A stretch of 64,000 nt of DNA from Chromobotia macracanthus (taxonomy: Eukaryota > Chordata > Actinopteri > Cypriniformes > Botiidae), in NCBI GenBank assembly GCA_036877525.1, contig JAZGTH010000002.1, positions 3,270,001-3,334,000 of the forward strand, given 5' to 3'. The position numbers and the translations under genes were made by a program. Shown here piece after piece: positions 48,100-60,039 of this stretch. How positions within the stretch are numbered: position 1 is the first letter of the stretch; the number at the start of each line of letters is the position of its first letter. The notes beneath the pieces were generated by a model. The model worked only from the letters and a program-made list of their open reading frames with translations, was not told the DNA's origin and did not search any database.

Positions 48100-51000
48100 G
48101 CAGAAATAGTGCAGTAATGTCCATTCACAGGGACTTCTGGATGGGCTGCTTATGCTGCAACAGGATTCTGTTTGATGTGGTGCTCTTGGTAGAAGAGAAA
48201 CGTATCCAAGCTCACCGTATCCTTCTGGCAGCTTCATGTGACAATTTTAGGTATTTCAGGAAATATGTACACCCCCCACCCCCTTAACACAATGCAGGAG
48301 GTGCTATGTGCAGCCACACTACTGCAGGTTATCTTGCAGGTGAGCATGGTCTATCACAGTAGATAATAGATAGGTACTATTAATAATAGATAACACAACT
48401 TCACATAACTTTACCTTTACCCCTTTCTTCTACTAATAGGAGTAACATCTACCAATACATGACACTCATGTAACATAAATCAGATTTGTTACATACAAAA
48501 TTAACTAAAGAGTTCTTAAAATGACAGTATAACATAAACTTGGAAACAGGTAAATTTAAGCATCTACCACAAAGTAACACAGAAATAACATTTATGAGAT
48601 ACACTTGATGCCGTTTCATCATAAATTTGACAGTTTGGTCTGTCTACTTTGGACTAAACATGTTGGAATAAACAAGAGCTAAGCTAACTTATGAGCAAAA
48701 CATGTTTTTCTTTGGGAACCATTGTGGATGTTGGAAGCAGTGCGTTTCTGTCTGATGGAGAAGCATGTGCTGCAGCATCTCCACAGTCGATTAAAACCGT
48801 GCCTGCTGCGGGACTCTGTGGCTGCCTCTCTGCAATACCACAGTTGGAAAGCTTTGGCAGCCAGTGATGCAAACCCCACAAACTCCCCACAAAGCCTTGT
48901 TGCAGCACCAAGTGCATTCTGGGATTTGGTGGCATGTATACATCTAGCACACTTGCAGACAATGAAGAGCGGTTACAGGTGTTCAACCAAAGCTGGGGTG
49001 AGTGGCGTAGTCTGGCTTAAGACTGAGCTCCTCACATGTCCAACATGGGTATCGCTGTGCTTAATGACTTTGTTTACTTGATCAGGGGAGACAAGGATAC
49101 AAGTGGCTTCCGCGCTGAAGCTTGATGTTGGCGGTGAGTATGAATGTGCATGATGTTTAGTAGATGATGAGGTTTTTCCACTTGTGCATGTACAACAGTT
49201 ATAAGAACAGTGCTTTTATTTAATGTTATTTTTTGTTTATGAAACATTATGAAGGCTATTTCATCTATAAGATATCATATAAGATATATTTTTTCTGTAC
49301 ATTTGTTTTGCTGCATATTTTATATGGATTTAATTATTAATTTAATAAATGTGTTCAATGTTGTTTTAAAAGGACTCCTGCTTGTGTGATATTAATTAAC
49401 TTTAATTTTGTAACAATTTACAAAATACAATACAAAGTTAGTCCAATAACTTACAGGCCTATTGGGGCAATTTACTTTTGGGCACATTTTAATAGTTTTG
49501 GTGACATTTGGAAACCATGCATGACAATATTTTAAACAAACACCAAACTAGGTAGGCTGTTAACAAGCACATTCTGTTAGAATGCTGTATTGCTGTATTA
49601 AAAACAAAAGCCAGAAGACGTTTGTCTCTTTTTGCGTCCCGTAGTCCAATGAACAATGTAGAGAGGTGCCGGTTTATTTGTTGATTATAATTGATTATTT
49701 TAACTTTGCTTATAGGTTATAGCAGAGTTTTTTAATGCTGGATTTACTAACATTTGCATCTTAATAAATAAGTTTTGCAACAGTATGTGAAATATTCTAA
49801 ATTAACCCTATAGTGTATCTATTTTTGGGTTGTATGCAAACATAACACTCACAGTCTCTATTTATATTGGATCAGATGGGTTTTGATGCTTTTAATTAGA
49901 CAAGTGGACTTCCAAGAATGCCTTTACTGCACTGTTAGAAGGCCAAGAGCAAAAACAACATATTACAAACAGAAATATGATAACACTGCTTCTGCAGATT
50001 AAGCACTGGTTGTAATGTGGATTGTACTGCATGTACCTGTTGATGGGACCTTCTGAATGTGTTGTCTCCAGTGACTCAATAGACTTTGATTGGCTGCTTT
50101 ATTTTAGTTAACTTTTATCTACTTTTCATAATTATTCAAAAACATTTTACGTAAAATTATATTTAGTTTAATTTATATTTTTAATTTAGTTTAATAAAAT
50201 GAATATGATATAATAAAAAGTGAATATGTTGGCGGTCAGATTAATGATCACCTATTATATATGTGCATGTTTAATTGTAGTAATCAATGAGAAATTCAAA
50301 TATATTTTATTTTGTTTTATTATGTCTATTATTTTATTAAAGATAAGCTTGGCCTTGAAAACCACTTTATGGTTACGCAGAACTGTTCTCTGTTGTTAAC
50401 AATGTCTGCTTATGTACTGTTTAGTTGAACCCATTAGGTCAGGTCTTGAATAATGTCTTTTGTTTTGAATAAAGTCCAAGTGGACTTCTACACTTCCTCA
50501 ATTGCTCCTTTGCTTGATGGGATGTTTTTTTTTACTTTTAAGAAGACATAAAAGGCATCACATTTAGTCATCAAATCAGGCTTGTTAAGATGGCAATAAA
50601 AAAACAAACTTTAAAGCACTACTAGGCCAAACAAACTGCTTGAGAACAATACACAGGGGTGAAAATTACATTTTAATTTTGGTGAATCAAGTGAAAGTCT
50701 CTTCAAAAGTTTATTGCTTAAATGTTTTAAAAGAAAATATATAAAAACAATTAAAACAAAACCCAGAGCCTAAACATTAATTATAATTCTGGATTTTTTT
50801 TAGTCAATAGCATTTGCTGTCACAGAAATCCAAATCCCAGTGTTTTATATATAGAGAGTGGTATTTATTCTAGTGTTCTTACCCCACAGGTACAATCCTA
50901 GACACAACAGCTGTTGTTCTATTGAATCTTTACAGCAGTAGCACGCTGATCATTGCATTTGTGTGGAGGGTTAATACATCTATGCCATTGGAGGATGCGA

Positions 51001-53007
51001 CTACACCAACGAACTGGAGTGTGTGGAGCACTACAACCCTCAAACCAACACCTGGGAATACGTGGTACCATTGAAGCAAGAAGTGATGATTTCTGATGAA
51101 CTGCAGAACTCTGAATTCAGTTACAATCTGTTGTAGCCAATTGTAAACTACATTGGTTATCTCTAGTGGTGCTAAGCAAACATCATTATACAGTTTCTCA
51201 TTATTAAGTAAGAAGCAACAAATAGGTTACGTCAGCATTTTTTAAGTGGTTATTTATTCATGTAATGTTACATGAGGGATCTTTACCAGCAATACTGATC
51301 TGGCACCATTAATTTACATTTGTGCTGCTAACTTTGTTATTTCCTCTGCTGTTATTAACATTTACTGCTGTAATGTAAAGAAAGTTTTGGCTGCATTTGC
51401 TTCTTACTGCAAATGGTGTATGCTTCCACTATCAGGTTTGTTTGACCAGTTATTTAAATTCAAATATTGTATTCTATAGCACTGTTTCTTAACCAGGGGG
51501 CTTGGGCCCATTCGGGAGCCTCAACAATTGTCCAACGGGTCCTCAAAATGACTTAAAATAAGACAAACAGGCATTAAAATAGGCTAATAATAATGTACTT
51601 TTTCTTAGTTGTGTGGTTATTGTTATAACAAAAATACATATCTTTCTAGTTATGCCAAGCTCTAGAATATTTTGGGGTAGAAGCTGTGAATAAGGAAGTC
51701 TTGAACTCTTGAAGATCCTAAAGGTTGAGATCCACTGTTCTAGAGCAACATGCTTATTGTGGTCTATTATAACAAGGCTCGGCTGCCTCTGCCCGCTTCT
51801 GTGAGCTTCTCTCAATTATATCTGGTGTTTAACAATACTTCAACATTAATAAAAACAAGTCTGTTGCTTAACACTAAGTTCTGCTGCTCTTTGCTTGCTA
51901 AGGTTTGTTTGCTGATCTGTTCTTTGTCCAGGCTGCCGTTGCATGAACAATTTGCAAACCCTTTGGAATTACCCTGATTTCTGTTTTAAATTGCCCATAA
52001 AATGTGGTCCAGTCTTCATCTAAGTCACAATTAACAAATTAAACAACACACAAATGTACTTTATGGCTGTGTTCTGTATCATGCTGCTGTCGGCAGGTAT
52101 ATATCCATGCTGGAGCAGTGATTGATGGGAAGATCTATATTGCATGTGGTCGGCGGGCAATGGCTTATCTGAAGGAGACCTACTGTTATGATCCCAGCAG
52201 AAATCACTGGGGCATGTGTGCTGAGGGCCCAGTGGAGCATGGCACAGGATGGCAGCTCTAAACAATCATGCTTATGTCAACCATGATGGTTGTGGTTACT
52301 TCAAGGATCATGATTTAAAGTTAACACTAGCCATGTTTCCATCTATTTTGGGATATCACATAAAAAAGATGGATGGAAATGCCAAAATATAAATTGTAAA
52401 ATTGTGAATAAAAAAGTGCTTAAGTTGGATAAATATTTGATCTAGTAAGAAGTATTGCATATAAACTATGATGTAAACACATTTACCAAATAAATTCCAT
52501 GATGCACATCCAAAACTTTACGTAACCCTGCCTTAATAGATTATGTGATTCCATTATTCATGGTGTTATTTAGTGCCAATTTATCAAAAAGTTACAATTT
52601 CGTTCTCTTCAGCTTACTGGATGGAAACAGCTTCCACTGGATGGAAGTGCTTTATTTGCAAATGTTTTTGTTTTGTGTCCAATTTGGAACAGAGCTTGTA
52701 CTAAAGGTGTTTTGTCTTGCTGCTATAGGTAGCATGCTATAATCTAATAGCAGATGCCTGGTCTGTGGTGAGCCCTTTACCTGCCGGGCATGGAGAGCCT
52801 GGTATGGCCATTCTCAATGGCTGCATTTACATTGTGGGTGGAAGGTCACATGATAAGGGCAGTCATATGAAGTATGCTCACATTTACAATGCAGAGGAAG
52901 ACCGACGGGAGAGTGGAGCAGCCCTTGAGGGCCGCGTGTTGGGGCTTTTGGCATGTGTTGTTCTTTTGCCATGGGCAATCATGACTCAGGCACATAGCTG
53001 GGAGTAA
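48100..53007 (+). pseudogene. klhl22: klhl22 (BTB-BACK-Kelch) unprocessed pseudogene
   Basis: Exon-like blocks follow KLHL22 in order. BTB: ILFDVVLLVEEKRIQAHRIL and LLAASCDNF (48162-48250) and a QEVLCAATLLQ fragment (48291-48340). BACK end: MLEAVRFCLMEKHVLQHLH (48728-48852). Kelch: ILGFGGMYTSSTLADNEERL (48913-49017), MSNMGIAVLNDFVYLIRGDK to a donor CG|GTGAGT at 49133; then YNPRHNS...SLQQ, YIYAIGGCDYTNELECVEHY (50890-51082); HAGAVIDGKIYIACGRRAMA (52097-52321); and PLPAGHGEPGMAILNGCIYI, GGRSHDKGSHMKYAHIYNAE (52729-53007). Introns and split codons are preserved. In-frame stops: TAA 49018, TGA 49024, TGA 49123, TAG 50939, TAA 50972. Frameshifts lie before 48162, between 48852 and 48913, and near 52240; most of the BTB/BACK region is deleted. 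Functional KLHL22 is a CUL3 substrate adaptor; this copy cannot make it. KLHL22 identity over other KLHL genes rests on GFGGxxxxxSTL, DYxNxLxxVExY and LPAGHGEPG. Confidence 0.88.
51480..51737. mobile_element. hAT-type MITE (258 bp) with 8-bp target duplication
   Basis: The ends CACTGTTTCTTAACC and GGTTGAGATCCACTG are inverted copies. Flanks are TTCTATAG (51472-51479) and TTCTAGAG (51738-51745), an 8-bp duplication with one difference. It sits in the klhl22 pseudogene intron between the kelch blocks at 51082 and 52097. Confidence 0.85.
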
Positions 53008-55985
53008 AGAGCTAAAGCATCATGGAAAGAGGTGGATTGGGATGACTGTCCGAGTCCAATGAAGACTAAAGAGTGTCACATTGCAAAGTGGGAGGCTTAC
53101 ACATTTAAATTAATGGCTCCTAAGAATTCCATAATTCCGTATAAACATTTTAGTCAGTCTTTGCAGATGCTTGTCTATAAATAAGTTGGAAGTGTCCAGG
53201 ATTAACTTTTCACACTCTGTGGTGTTGTATTTTATTGACAGCATGGATCTTGCAAAGAAATGTGCAGCTCTAATTTCAAAACCAAGATCAAAACCAACAA
53301 CAGCAAATTACATTTTGCATAAATGTGCTTTTATATTATCATGACTTGATGGAAGTTATGACGATTACTTGTTTTCCACAATATTACAGTAGACAATTAA
53401 AACTTGGTGGGGATAAGGAGCTTTCCTTAATTGTAAATGCATGCAAATATTTTTACAATGTGCTAAATTGGGATCCGTATTGGTTCTTATAACAGGTGTC
53501 ATTTTCTTTATGCAAAATATAATTTCTTACTCTTCTACTTCTATTAACTGAAATATGACACAGGCATTATTTATACAGTTTTATCAGGCTCTGAATTATT
53601 TTAGTTTGTTGTGCCAACTGTCATAATGATTTGGTTTCTGTTCTTAATTCAAAACTACAATGAGAATGACTTTTGAGCTTCTGTGGGATATTGATGGCAA
53701 CACTGTACATGCACTTTAAAAAGGTGATTTGATTTTGTTTATAGCTGTGTCTTTATTTTATTGTAAATCATGTAGTTTTTATTAATGTTAATTATGTGCA
53801 ATAACATGATTTTTAAAAAAGAAAATGTTGGAAAGTGGTCATCGACAGAAAGCTGAATCTAGTGAATGTCAAATGGCTATTGGGTTGCTCCAAAGACAAA
53901 TTAGTTCAAATATTTTATGGATTTTGACTTATTGATTTAAAAGGTTTAAAGTGAACTGTAATGTAACAGCCTATATGTTATTTTTTAAAGTAGTTATGTT
54001 GTGTGGAAAATTCCTGCAAAATATTATGCACTGGGCTTAATGCACTGCTTCTAACAATTTGCTTTTTGTTCATTTATTTTCTACATTGAAGATATGTTTC
54101 ACTATGAATGTCATAATCAGGATCTTCAGCATACTAAATCTACAAATATTTTATAATTTTATAATATTTTATAATTTGGAGACAATTAGACAATTTGGAG
54201 ATAAATGGTGGAGGGTTATTAAGCCACGTAGATTTAACTTCTTTCTGACTCTGTCCCTCTTGTACACTTCCTTATGCATTTACTGACATAAGAAAACCTT
54301 TCAGCTTTTAGTAGATTCATTTCCTTTACAACAACCAAATAAGGAACATCATGCTGGGATATTTTTGTCCAGAACATAAATGTTTATGTAACATTTTTTG
54401 TAATGTTTATGTACAGCATTTGGCATGCCTCTCCCCTTTGATTTAATGGGATGCACTCAAACTGATGTGCAGAAACTCAGCATGATCTGAGACTCTTCCA
54501 AAGAGCATCTTTTGTGCTTCAGAAGAGCCATGGAAATCTGACCTTTACGAGCAATGCATAATTGCCCTATACACATACATTTTCTCATGGTAGTTAGAAA
54601 CAGAATAATTCATAGCCATAGTTTTTATTTTAAATTTAATCTTAAAAACATATTTATATTAAATTCAAACATGACAAAGTTTATTATTTAGGCTAACTGC
54701 ACCAGATAGCTGATAAACTTGTCTAAAAGACACTAAATGCTAAATGTCTTTATAATAAATTAAGTTTGGTTAATTCAGCCAGGACATATATACAAACAAA
54801 CATACACCCAAATATACTTTCCTCCCCCTTTATGGCAGTCATTAGCGCCTGACATCCGTGATGGGGCAGTAATCAGTGACCGTCTGCAATTTGAAGGGGT
54901 GAAAAGAGCTCCCCTTGACTCCCTATTTTCACGCCTCTTAAGCACAGAGTGGTTCATGACATGCTTTGTTATGTATTACCTTAAGTGATGGATGCAACAT
55001 CAAATACTTTGTGTATACAGACAGAGATGGGTGGAGCTCCAATCAGAGTAAACAAAAGAGGAAAAAAAGTGAGACATACACAAACTGGCACAAAGTTCCA
55101 TGGAACATGAAATTTTAAAAAATTAATGAATAAAGTTGTAATTGCAAAACAAACAAAAGAGCAAATGTAAAAAAAATGGCTGAAAAAAAATTGCTTGTGT
55201 TTGTGATATTTGGTTTGCCATGTAACAGTGTTTGGTTTGGTGATGACTAAATATAAATATACCTAAATTGTACATACATTCCTAGGCCTGGCCAATCCTG
55301 ACCCACAACCATGAACTACAGATTACACCACGAAGTTGCACAGCTAGTTTAAGATTACACTGCTCTCAATAGCTCTTACAAGTCTGCTTCACTTCTTCCC
55401 CTAGATAAATGTCCTAATAAATATATGCATTTGGTGTTTAGCAGCTTATTTCCTTCTTTAAAAAAGTTAAAGACACCATAATAACTTTAAAGGTATTGAA
55501 AGGTATACTTCTGAATTTTAGACATACAACATTTAGTTTCCAAACAGTGTTTTACACTAAAATTCTCATTTTAACAAAAATAATACAGCAGCAAAGCCAA
55601 ACACAAAATAATTTTTTAGCAAGGAAGCAAGGACAACCAGGCGATTCATAAGACCAATACATCCACTTGAGTTTTTAGGTCAGTGTATCAAAAGCTTATA
55701 GAACAATATTTCAAAGTACATTCCTTGGAACAGTTATGAAACACATTGTCTTTTTCAAAAATTGAAAGAAAATTCCAAAGGTCTCTAATTTTCTCTGATT
55801 TAGGTCTCTAAATCTGACAGATTTGTCTTCAGTTTTAAATTGCATTTTAGCAATCTATGTAGTTATTATGCAAATCCAAGTTGATTGGAAAAGCATTATA
55901 TTTAGTGCCACCTTCTGATTACATTTAGTCACTGTTCTGCTGTTACTGTTCTATCTGGTACTTGCAGGTACCAAGCAATGTGCAC
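53008..55985. other. Mostly non-genic interval between the two pseudogenes
   Basis: No gene seen. 53008-53060 is the decaying 3' end of the klhl22 pseudogene (residues resembling RAKASWKEVDWDD continue past the stop). Positions 54830-54950 form a GC-richer, non-repetitive block with AGGGGTGAAA and TTTTCACGCC, two inverted T-box-half-site-like words about 35 bp apart, and could be a conserved element. Confidence 0.4.
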
Positions 55986-56028
55986 ATGGTTGATCACACC
56001 CATGTGCACCATGGGTGTGAACAACCAT
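55986..56028. promoter_or_regulatory. 19-bp-arm palindrome containing inverted T-box half-sites
   Basis: Left arm ATGGTTGATCACACCCATG (55986-56004), loop TGCAC, right arm CATGGGTGTGAACAACCAT (56010-56028), one mismatch between arms. TCACACC (55994-56000) and GGTGTGA (56014-56020) are inverted T-box half-sites. It is about 58 bp past the stop codon of the tbx16-like pseudogene. Binding is inference only. Confidence 0.45.
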
Positions 56029-56085
56029 ACCTGACTGTGCAGAAATCAGAAATAATCTAATACGTTCATCATTCTGCTGATCCAC

Positions 56086-58743
56086 TCACCAGCATAAGTA
56101 AGAGAAGAGTGGGTATTGGCTCCAGTCCCCCACATTGCCATGGTGATAGCTGTGATGGACAGCCTGGGTGCTGTATTCTGAGGGTAGGTGATGATGTGGT
56201 GGTGGAGGGGGGTATTGGGTGAATGCTGCTCCGCTCCACTGCCCCAGATACTGTTCAGTACTGTAAGGGGTGTATAGATGATGGTGGCCCAGCATACCTG
56301 GCTTGCCCTGAGCTATGGCCAGTACGCCTGTGTAATCCTGGTGTCCAGTGGAGAGACGAGGTGTGCCAGGGAGGCTGAACTCAGGGGCAGATGGTTTGCT
56401 GGAAGTGTCGTGATCAGGCACAATAGCCACATCAGGCACACAAGACCCAAAGCTGAAGCGGCCACTACTTCCACACCTGCTACAGCTGCCCATGCTGGAT
56501 GACAACGGGGAAGGGCACTTGCCATATTCATGACATCTGCAAAAAGAAATTTTAAGATGAATCATCTAATGGGATAAGACAGAAAAACACCTTTAGGGCA
56601 TTCAGATCTTGTTCGCAGGTTAAAGTCTTGTCTGAGGTCAGCAAGCACCTATGGGGATGAAATGTGTTCTGTCCAGGTACAAGCTGTTCTGAACTACACA
56701 GGCTCCGGATGGAATCTGCACAGCCAGAGGCCAGAGGGGAATCAGGACGGAGGGCATGACTGTCCCTGTCACACCCAGCACCCCACGGGGAGTACTGTTC
56801 GCACTTCACCTCAGCCTCCTTATGGCCCACATGATAATCATCAAGTGTCAAAATGACAAAAACAACACATCAAATAGAGAATCTGTCATAAACCCATTTT
56901 ATATTCTGTCCATTGCTCAAATTTAAAGAAAGTTTGCACAATTACCTTGTGGACTTCCATGCTCAGAGCCCTTAGAGATGTTCACCCTTTTTGCAACTTT
57001 CTCAGAATCAGCCAAACTGCTATTTGCCCGTCTACAAAAGTATAATAAATTGATTAAAATGGTCAACAATGACTATTTGAATAGTTAGATTTATGAAGTG
57101 AAAATATTACTGTGCCATTAAAGATTAAAATTATTGTTCCTCTATTACTGTTTGTGAAAAAGGTTATCAAATTGCATGTATTTTCTTTTTTTAATTGTAT
57201 TTATTAAGTGTTTGGAACAAATTAAATTAGATTAAGAGTGACAGATAAAATAGGCAAGTAGGCAAGACAGAAAATGAAAGGCAATTTCACCTATCAGAAT
57301 TTGTAGCCTCATCTCTGAATCCTTTTGCAAAGGGATTATGATCAATTTTCAGTTTTGTAATCTGTGAAAGAAATAATGTCATCAGTCACAATTTCGGTGG
57401 ACTGCAACAACAAAATAACCTTAACTACTGTACATTTTCTCAAAGTGGGCATAAGTCTATTACCTTTGTGTTCTGGTACGCAGTGACGGCAGTGAAAAAG
57501 GTCTCAGGGAAGGTAAAAGTTTAAAATCTGCTCCAGCATACATTGTACAGATCATCAGCCTGGATAATGTGGAATTGCGGGTGATAGCGGTACATTGAGT
57601 GAAGGACGATCTAAATTACATGGGAGAGAAGTTAAAATCAAACAATGTAAACACTAAACACTATTAAATGATTTCAAAGAATCTGAGTGTGGCACTCACA
57701 TGTCCATGCTGGTCAAGAGCATTGTTGGTCAGTTTGAATTTGAGAAATGACACAGGCTGCTTCATCCAGTGGCTGCCTGGAGCTGGTGAATCCGGGTGTA
57801 CGTAGGTTCTGTAGGGTGGCTGGGGCTCAGATTTTCCAGCCACCTCGGTCCTTGTTCCACTACAGGAAAAAGCAGAAAGTGATTTTATTGAATCACGGAC
57901 TACAGGATCAAAGAAAAGTATCACATCATTAACTCATTTTTTGTGACATAAGGTCATTGTGGTGTTTGGGGGACGGGGGGTTGGGTGGGGTTTTGAGAAG
58001 TTGTGTTGGGGTGAGTATGTGTGAACAAGAGTGTGTGTTGAGACAAACCCCCCCAATGGGATCTGTAAAAACAGGAAGAGTTGGGGGTCTTTGAAGTTAA
58101 AGAGCACAATCAGTGGTGTAAATGTCCCAAGGAGACACTTCTGTGACAGTTCACAACTGACCAATGAACTCCCCAATTCAATAGCACACTCACAGTCCAG
58201 ACTAATTCAGCACCCACCAAGAGTAAATGGATTTATACAACTTTTAATACATGACAGAACTTTGGTAGATTATTTTAGATGTTATTCTTGTTGCTAGATC
58301 TATAGTCAATAAATTAGGTTTAGGTTCTAACCTTATATCTGAGGCCATCCTCTGGGACCATATCCACCAGTAAGATGTACTTTGCATATGTCACCAACCC
58401 AGATAAGCTGATCTTACAGTGTGGAAACATTCTCCTGTAACATAAAAACACCAAAGTCAAGTTTAGGTCAGACTCTCAATAGTTAATTCTAAGCATAAAC
58501 TCCAAAAATCACAGTCAGCTTCAGGAAGTATTAGATTTATTATGGTTGTTTGTTATATGTTTGTTGGTCTAGTCATTAGATCAGGTTTAGACTTTAGCTG
58601 GGAAAATGGTTTTCTGAGACATACCTGCCTGGTTTGGTGATAATCATCTCTGTGCCAATCTCATAGAAGGACCTCCATAGCTCCAGATCCTCCAGAGTCA
58701 TTTGGATGTTGCCTTGGTGATAGGAATCACCAGGTCCAGCCAT
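56086..58743 (-). pseudogene. tbx16: tbx16-like T-box transcription factor, unprocessed pseudogene
   Basis: Exons on the minus strand with consensus splice sites. E1 58743-58625 (MAGPGDSYHQGNIQMTLEDL...EIGTEMIITKPG). E2 58434-58332 (RRMFPHCKISLSGLVTYAKY). E3 57859-57700 (PYRTYVHPDSPAPGSHWMKQ). E4 57610-57464 (RYHPQFHIIQADDLY...FFTAVTAYQNTK). E5 57361-57291 (ITKLKIDHNPFAKGFRDEA). E6 57031-56946. E7 about 56818-56591. E8 56536-56086, ending SQYPLFSYLCW. The T-box family is certain; tbx16/VegT-type is chosen from NIQMTLED near the N-terminus and the YPLFSYxCW end. Lesions: E3 is 160 nt although its neighbours require a multiple of three. It starts TGGAACAAGGACC then jumps to GAGGTG, losing five bases where W-E-V is normally encoded, so the frame hits TGA ten codons later. 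E4 carries TAA at 57523-57521 in place of a conserved Gln, plus H>Y, R>Q and R>C changes in DNA-contact-rich sequence. Joins E6-E7 and E7-E8 also fail to keep phase with simple GT-AG sites. Intact Tbx16 directs paraxial mesoderm formation; this copy cannot encode a full T-box. Confidence 0.88.
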
Positions 58744-60039
58744 GGAAGGTGGAGGAGGGATGCTTTTATTAAATTATACTTAGAATCTTAGGAAAGCAGA
58801 AATATTTAAGCAGACACCCCATAGAACTTGATAAGTTTCCCAGAGAGTCATATGAACTTGATTTATATAAAACAAAGCACAAGAACATATTTCAGTACAT
58901 ATAACAATAAAGTTTATTCATCAGCAGTAGATAAATGCAGAACATCATAAAAATGCGGAAAATGTTGGTCTAATTAGGGTTTAAACAAGCGCTCACCTCT
59001 GATAGGCTGCATTATTTTCTTCTTTAAAGAAGTACTCCAGAATAAAAAACAAGATATATCAAACAGAGAGAACAGAGTAAGAAAATATCTAGATATTTTA
59101 GCTAGCTTCTTTAAGGAGATGCAGAGGGGCTGTCCCACACTTTTAAGTGGGATCCTGAGTGTGGGTGGGGCTCCCCATTTTCAGTCTTTAAAGTGACACA
59201 GTGATGAGTCAATGTCATGATCCTATTGGTTGACAGGCAGAATCAAAAAGAGTTAATAGAATCTTAATAGTCAAACAGGAAGGGGAAAAAGCAGACATGT
59301 CTTTATGAACCACTAAAGGCCTTTTAAAAAATATGTACAGGGCCAGAGTATACAGAATGCTTAAACAGTTGCCAAAGACCATACATTAATGCCCTTTATG
59401 TGTGCAAGAGAAAATAATTCACTTTGTAATTGACATTGTTGACTCATTTGCATAAATATATTTAGAACCAACGTTTGCTTAGACATATCCACTAATTCTC
59501 ATTGATGCTATAGACATCAGACCTAGATTTTAACAACCACATCAAACTGTAATTTGAAATTTTATAGTTAAAGTATAAGGTTCTCTCACTCTTGCATTTA
59601 TTTGGTCAAAATCACATTTTTGTACACACCAAATTTTGAAAGACACTAGCTTTTGGTTTCAAATTTGAACACTGTTCTATGTTCTGTGTAGACCACTCAG
59701 AAGCAACATAACCTCCAGTTTATCATGGTGTACAGTGAGCTTTTATCATCAGCTGTTCAACGGCAGCTTTAAGTTCAACAATGCCATAAACATAAGTTTA
59801 CATAAAAGGTCTAAAGTTTTTTTGCAGCTCGGCAGACTTAGCAAAGCCAAGAATTCCATTACCAAGAATTACCAAGATTTGGCTATGGTTTCATATGATA
59901 TATGATATTGGAAATTAAAAATGTTCTTGATGTTACACTTTTCTTTCTTCAGATCAGATCAGAAAAGGTGCAAGAAATGGAACCACATAAAGTCATAATA
60001 GAGCTATGGTAATAAGGGAAATCTACAGGTGAGGCTTAC
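58744..60039 (-). other. First intron of the tbx16-like pseudogene
   Basis: Non-coding; no repeats recognised. It contains a GC-richer stretch at 59100-59230 (GGGGCTGTCCCAC, GTGGGTGGGGCTCCC) of unknown meaning. Confidence 0.4.

Noticed and set aside
52765..53007. Intact small kelch gene
   Set aside because: It is only the last exon of the klhl22 pseudogene; the upstream exons carry stops and frameshifts.
57664..57924. Functional T-box exon starting at an ATG near 57924
   Set aside because: That frame reads through the intron upstream of exon 3; the true acceptor at 57860/57859 puts the exon out of frame.
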